Shown in pieces: positions 32,997-35,082 of a stretch of DNA of 35,082 nt. The stretch's first letter is position 1. Every line of letters begins with the position of its first letter. This DNA comes from Chloroflexota bacterium. Its GTDB lineage: Bacteria; Chloroflexota; Dehalococcoidia; SpSt-223. Location: assembly GCA_023512725.1 (NCBI GenBank), contig JAILZB010000012.1, forward strand, positions 1-35,082, written 5' to 3'. The notes under the pieces were generated by a model that worked only from the letters and a program-made list of their open reading frames with translations, made no database searches and had not been told where the DNA came from. Both the position numbers and the translations under genes were made by a program.

Positions 32997-34381
32997 TCAC
33001 AGGACGGGTGGCCCCCAATCCCCTGACCCCCGAAAAGCCCCAACCTCACAATACGGGCATGGCCTATTATCCCTAGCAGCGTTGTCAGACTTGATCGACG
33101 CCGTCGCCACGCTTTCGCGAAAGTGAACAGGTAGCGGCTCCCGCATGAATGGCTGGAGGAGGTGCCGCAGCAACAGAACCGCCAAGCCAGCCGCCCGCAT
33201 GTTCAGGTCCATGACGGCAGGTTGCCTCATTGGGAAGTTCGCATAACCCAGACTTAGCTCTTGCTCGCGTTCGACCGGAGATAGACTCTCCAACCGCACT
33301 TGACGAGGAGAGACGATCCCACTACATACCAAGCACGGCCGACCCGCGGACAAATACGAAACCCGGGCATTTACCGCGTCCACGCGCCCATCCGTGGCGG
33401 CGATCTCCGTCCCCAGGTCGATAACGGGAAGTACATACTGAACAGCTAACCGCGACAGAATGTACCGCGGCCAGTGACGATCGACGCACCCGAAGAGGAC
33501 ATCCACTCCCCTAAGCTCAGCCAAACCCTCCGAATCGTCGATGCGCTTTGGCAGCGTCTCTATGCAGGTATCCAGACCTAGCTCGTCGAGGTGTTCCTTC
33601 AGCAGATCGACCTTTAGCCGTCCCCTGCACACATCCTGCTGCGTGCGTGGAGTACGCGATTCAGGTTGACTTCCTCGACCTTCTCGTCATCTATAAGCAC
33701 AACTTGACCCACGCCTGCCCGCACCAGTAGCTCTGCAACGAGAGAACCTGTACCGCCCGCCCCTACCACTCCTACACGCAGACGTCTCAGACGCGCTTGC
33801 GCGCCCGCATCAGTAAGTTCGAGCGCCCTGTCAAACATCGCCGCAGGTGGAGGTGCCGGCGGAGGAGGTTCACCCTGTAGGCTTCGTTCGACAATGTGAT
33901 CGCCAACGATCCATAAACGATCCACCGGCTTTGGCGAGTTCCCGTTCGGAGGCCAGACACGGGCCTTTAGGCTACGCTCCCCACAGACCATCGACATAAC
34001 CCAAGCGCCCGGCAGTAATTCCCTGAGATTAGCCACGAGGTCAGGTTCGTCGGTGTTATCGAAGGCGGAGAAATCCACTCGATCGGCCGCGGTGGGGTGA
34101 GTATGCAAGATGGCAATGCCTTTCAAACCCCGCTTCCGCGCCTCGAGGACCGCGCGCCTGAGATATCTACTTGAGAATATTAGCGTGTCCCGACTCTGGA
34201 ACTCGAACGATCGATGGTCCGGCTCTACCGCGTCCGCAAGCAGCAGCGCCGGTCGTTTCGGATGGCCACTCAACCCAAGCAAAGCTAGCGCTCCGAACTC
34301 GGGAGCATGCTGGCTCGAGAACGCGTGCTTAAGATGTCCCCAGAGCAAGTTCCAGACCCTTTGCTCTACTCGCACGTTCAT
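32997..34381 (-). pseudogene. JAB-E1 (ThiF-like) fusion of a bacterial ubiquitin-like conjugation system, frameshifted
   Basis: Two frames make one protein of about 461 residues. The first frame (34381 to about 33632) has a JAB/JAMM-type peptidase domain, with AILHTHPTAADRVDFSAFD (His93, His95, Ser105, Asp108), then an E1/ThiF Rossmann core, RVGVVGAGGTGSLVAELLVR (glycines 207-213) and VVLIDDEKVEEVNLNRVLHA (Asp231, Asn239, Arg242). The second frame resumes with GRLKVDLLKEHLDEL, DVLFGCVDRHWPRYILSRL, and two CxxC pairs (PCLVCSG, CPYCEVG) that probably bind zinc. One missing base near AGCAGGATG (about 33633) would restore HARSRDVCRGRLKV. JAB would process or remove the Ubl; E1 would adenylate it. 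It starts one base after the Ubl-E2 gene stop. Confidence 0.85.
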
Positions 34382-34382
34382 G

Positions 34383-34961
34383 CTACATGATCCCCCGGCT
34401 CAAGAAGAAGCCGCGGCAGTGGTCTATGTGGGTAGCCAACCGGTCTACGCCGAACCTCCAGGATGCATCATTCCGGTAGTGCCAGGAGACTAGACGCCAC
34501 TTCCGCCCTTCTACCTCGACGACGTTCTCGCCCGGTGCATGGATACGGGGATGGATCCCACCGTTCCACTCGATCGGCCATTCCACCCGGAATCCATCGA
34601 GCGGAACGGGGGAAGGGAAGCCTGTGTAGCCGGCGGGGATCGCGATGAGTATATCGGTTCGAGAGCGGGACCAGGGCGGGCTCGGAATTGGGATATCTGA
34701 GATCAGCACATAGCGCTGCCCTGCGGCCACTATGAGCCGAGCCGGCAGGCCGCTGGCCCGAAGCGCGTCAGCCTCTTGCTCTAGCGTCATCGGGTAAGGG
34801 CCTTGTTCACCGGCCTGAGCCTTTCGTTGTGCCTCGAACCTCTCACCCCGGTGAAGGGATATAGGTTGGGCCTGCGGAAGTGCCTGCGAACTGTCAAGCA
34901 GGTATAGGTCGTACAGCCTGGGGTCCATTCCGAATAGGGACACAATCTCCTCCGGCGTCAT
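34383..34961 (-). CDS. Ubiquitin-like / E2-like (Prok-E2_E type) fusion protein
   Basis: A 192-residue protein from ATG 34961. Residues 1-48 match the second part of a bacterial multiubiquitin-type beta-grasp domain (MTPEEIVSLFGMDPRLYDLY, then ISLHRGERFEAQ). The first strand and hairpin appear to be encoded upstream in the same frame (VISVNTSWRIAPTES), which reaches a CTG at 35012 before a stop, so the real start may be non-canonical. Residues 55-185 resemble the prokaryotic E2 family E: RYVLISDIPIP, RTDILIAIPAGYTGFPSPVP, GRKWRLVSWHYRN and WRFGVDRLATHIDHC. The only cysteine is Cys182, near the C-terminus, not at the usual E2 position. It is immediately upstream of the JAB-E1 gene and shares its operon. 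Confidence 0.82.
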   Translation of the reverse strand: MTPEEIVSLFGMDPRLYDLYLLDSSQALPQAQPISLHRGERFEAQRKAQAGEQGPYPMTLEQEADALRASGLPARLIVAAGQRYVLISDIPIPSPPWSRSRTDILIAIPAGYTGFPSPVPLDGFRVEWPIEWNGGIHPRIHAPGENVVEVEGRKWRLVSWHYRNDASWRFGVDRLATHIDHCRGFFLSRGIM

Positions 34962-35082
34962 GCTCTCCGTCGGCGCGATGCGCCACGAAGTATTGACAGA
35001 TATGACTAGCAGCCTGAGAGACTAACGCCCTGGAAAGAGTGAGTGGATCACGCGGCATGGTATTCGATCGGACAGTATCGCG

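Overview
The window is a very GC-rich bacterial chromosome segment. Starts are often GTG or TTG, Shine-Dalgarno sequences are strong, and one large secreted protein carries three S-layer homology (SLH) domains. Together these suggest a high-GC member of the Bacillota or a similar S-layered lineage; this is inference, because no rRNA or other phylogenetic marker is present.

Left part (1-9800): a truncated TDT-family transporter; a three-gene glucose/mannose-type ABC importer operon on the minus strand (binding lipoprotein and two permeases, no ATPase); a plus-strand pair made of a metallo-beta-lactamase-fold lactonase and a hydroxyacid-oxoacid transhydrogenase-like iron alcohol dehydrogenase, which together could convert gamma-butyrolactone to succinic semialdehyde; a 230-bp inverted-repeat element; and an unusual membrane serine protease with an Mrr-like N-terminus and an Fn3 domain.

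Middle (9050-15400): a collection of toxin-antitoxin and nuclease genes and remnants (RHH/PIN pair, Phd/VapC pair, CopG-like antitoxin, DUF2442, Uma2, NERD, a broken PIN gene, a PIN tail relic, a CopG relic, a broken MFS gene). It leads into a 6-kb accessory island (15400-21300) of visibly lower GC that holds one 1645-codon gene: a STAND-type NTPase with long helical repeats and a C-terminal phospholipase-D-like segment. This is a strong candidate for a single-gene antiphage or conflict protein. The island lies between two diverged direct repeats of about 500 bp carrying a small coiled-coil gene and a second small ORF.

Right part (21970-35082): a frameshifted pdxA-family gene followed upstream by an M20 dipeptidase and a second Uma2 copy; the secreted phosphodiester glycosidase/SLH protein; an antibiotic-biosynthesis-monooxygenase-like protein; an unknown membrane protein; a dTDP-rhamnose cluster (rfbC, rfbD, divergent rfbB with a frameshift); and, at the right edge in lower-GC DNA, a bacterial ubiquitin-like conjugation operon. 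That operon encodes a Ubl-E2 (Prok-E2_E-like) fusion and a JAB-E1 (ThiF) fusion, the latter split by a one-base frameshift. The two most interesting systems are the STAND/PLD gene and the Ubl-E2/JAB-E1 operon. Several otherwise well preserved genes carry single frameshifts, so sequencing or assembly error has to be considered before calling them dead.
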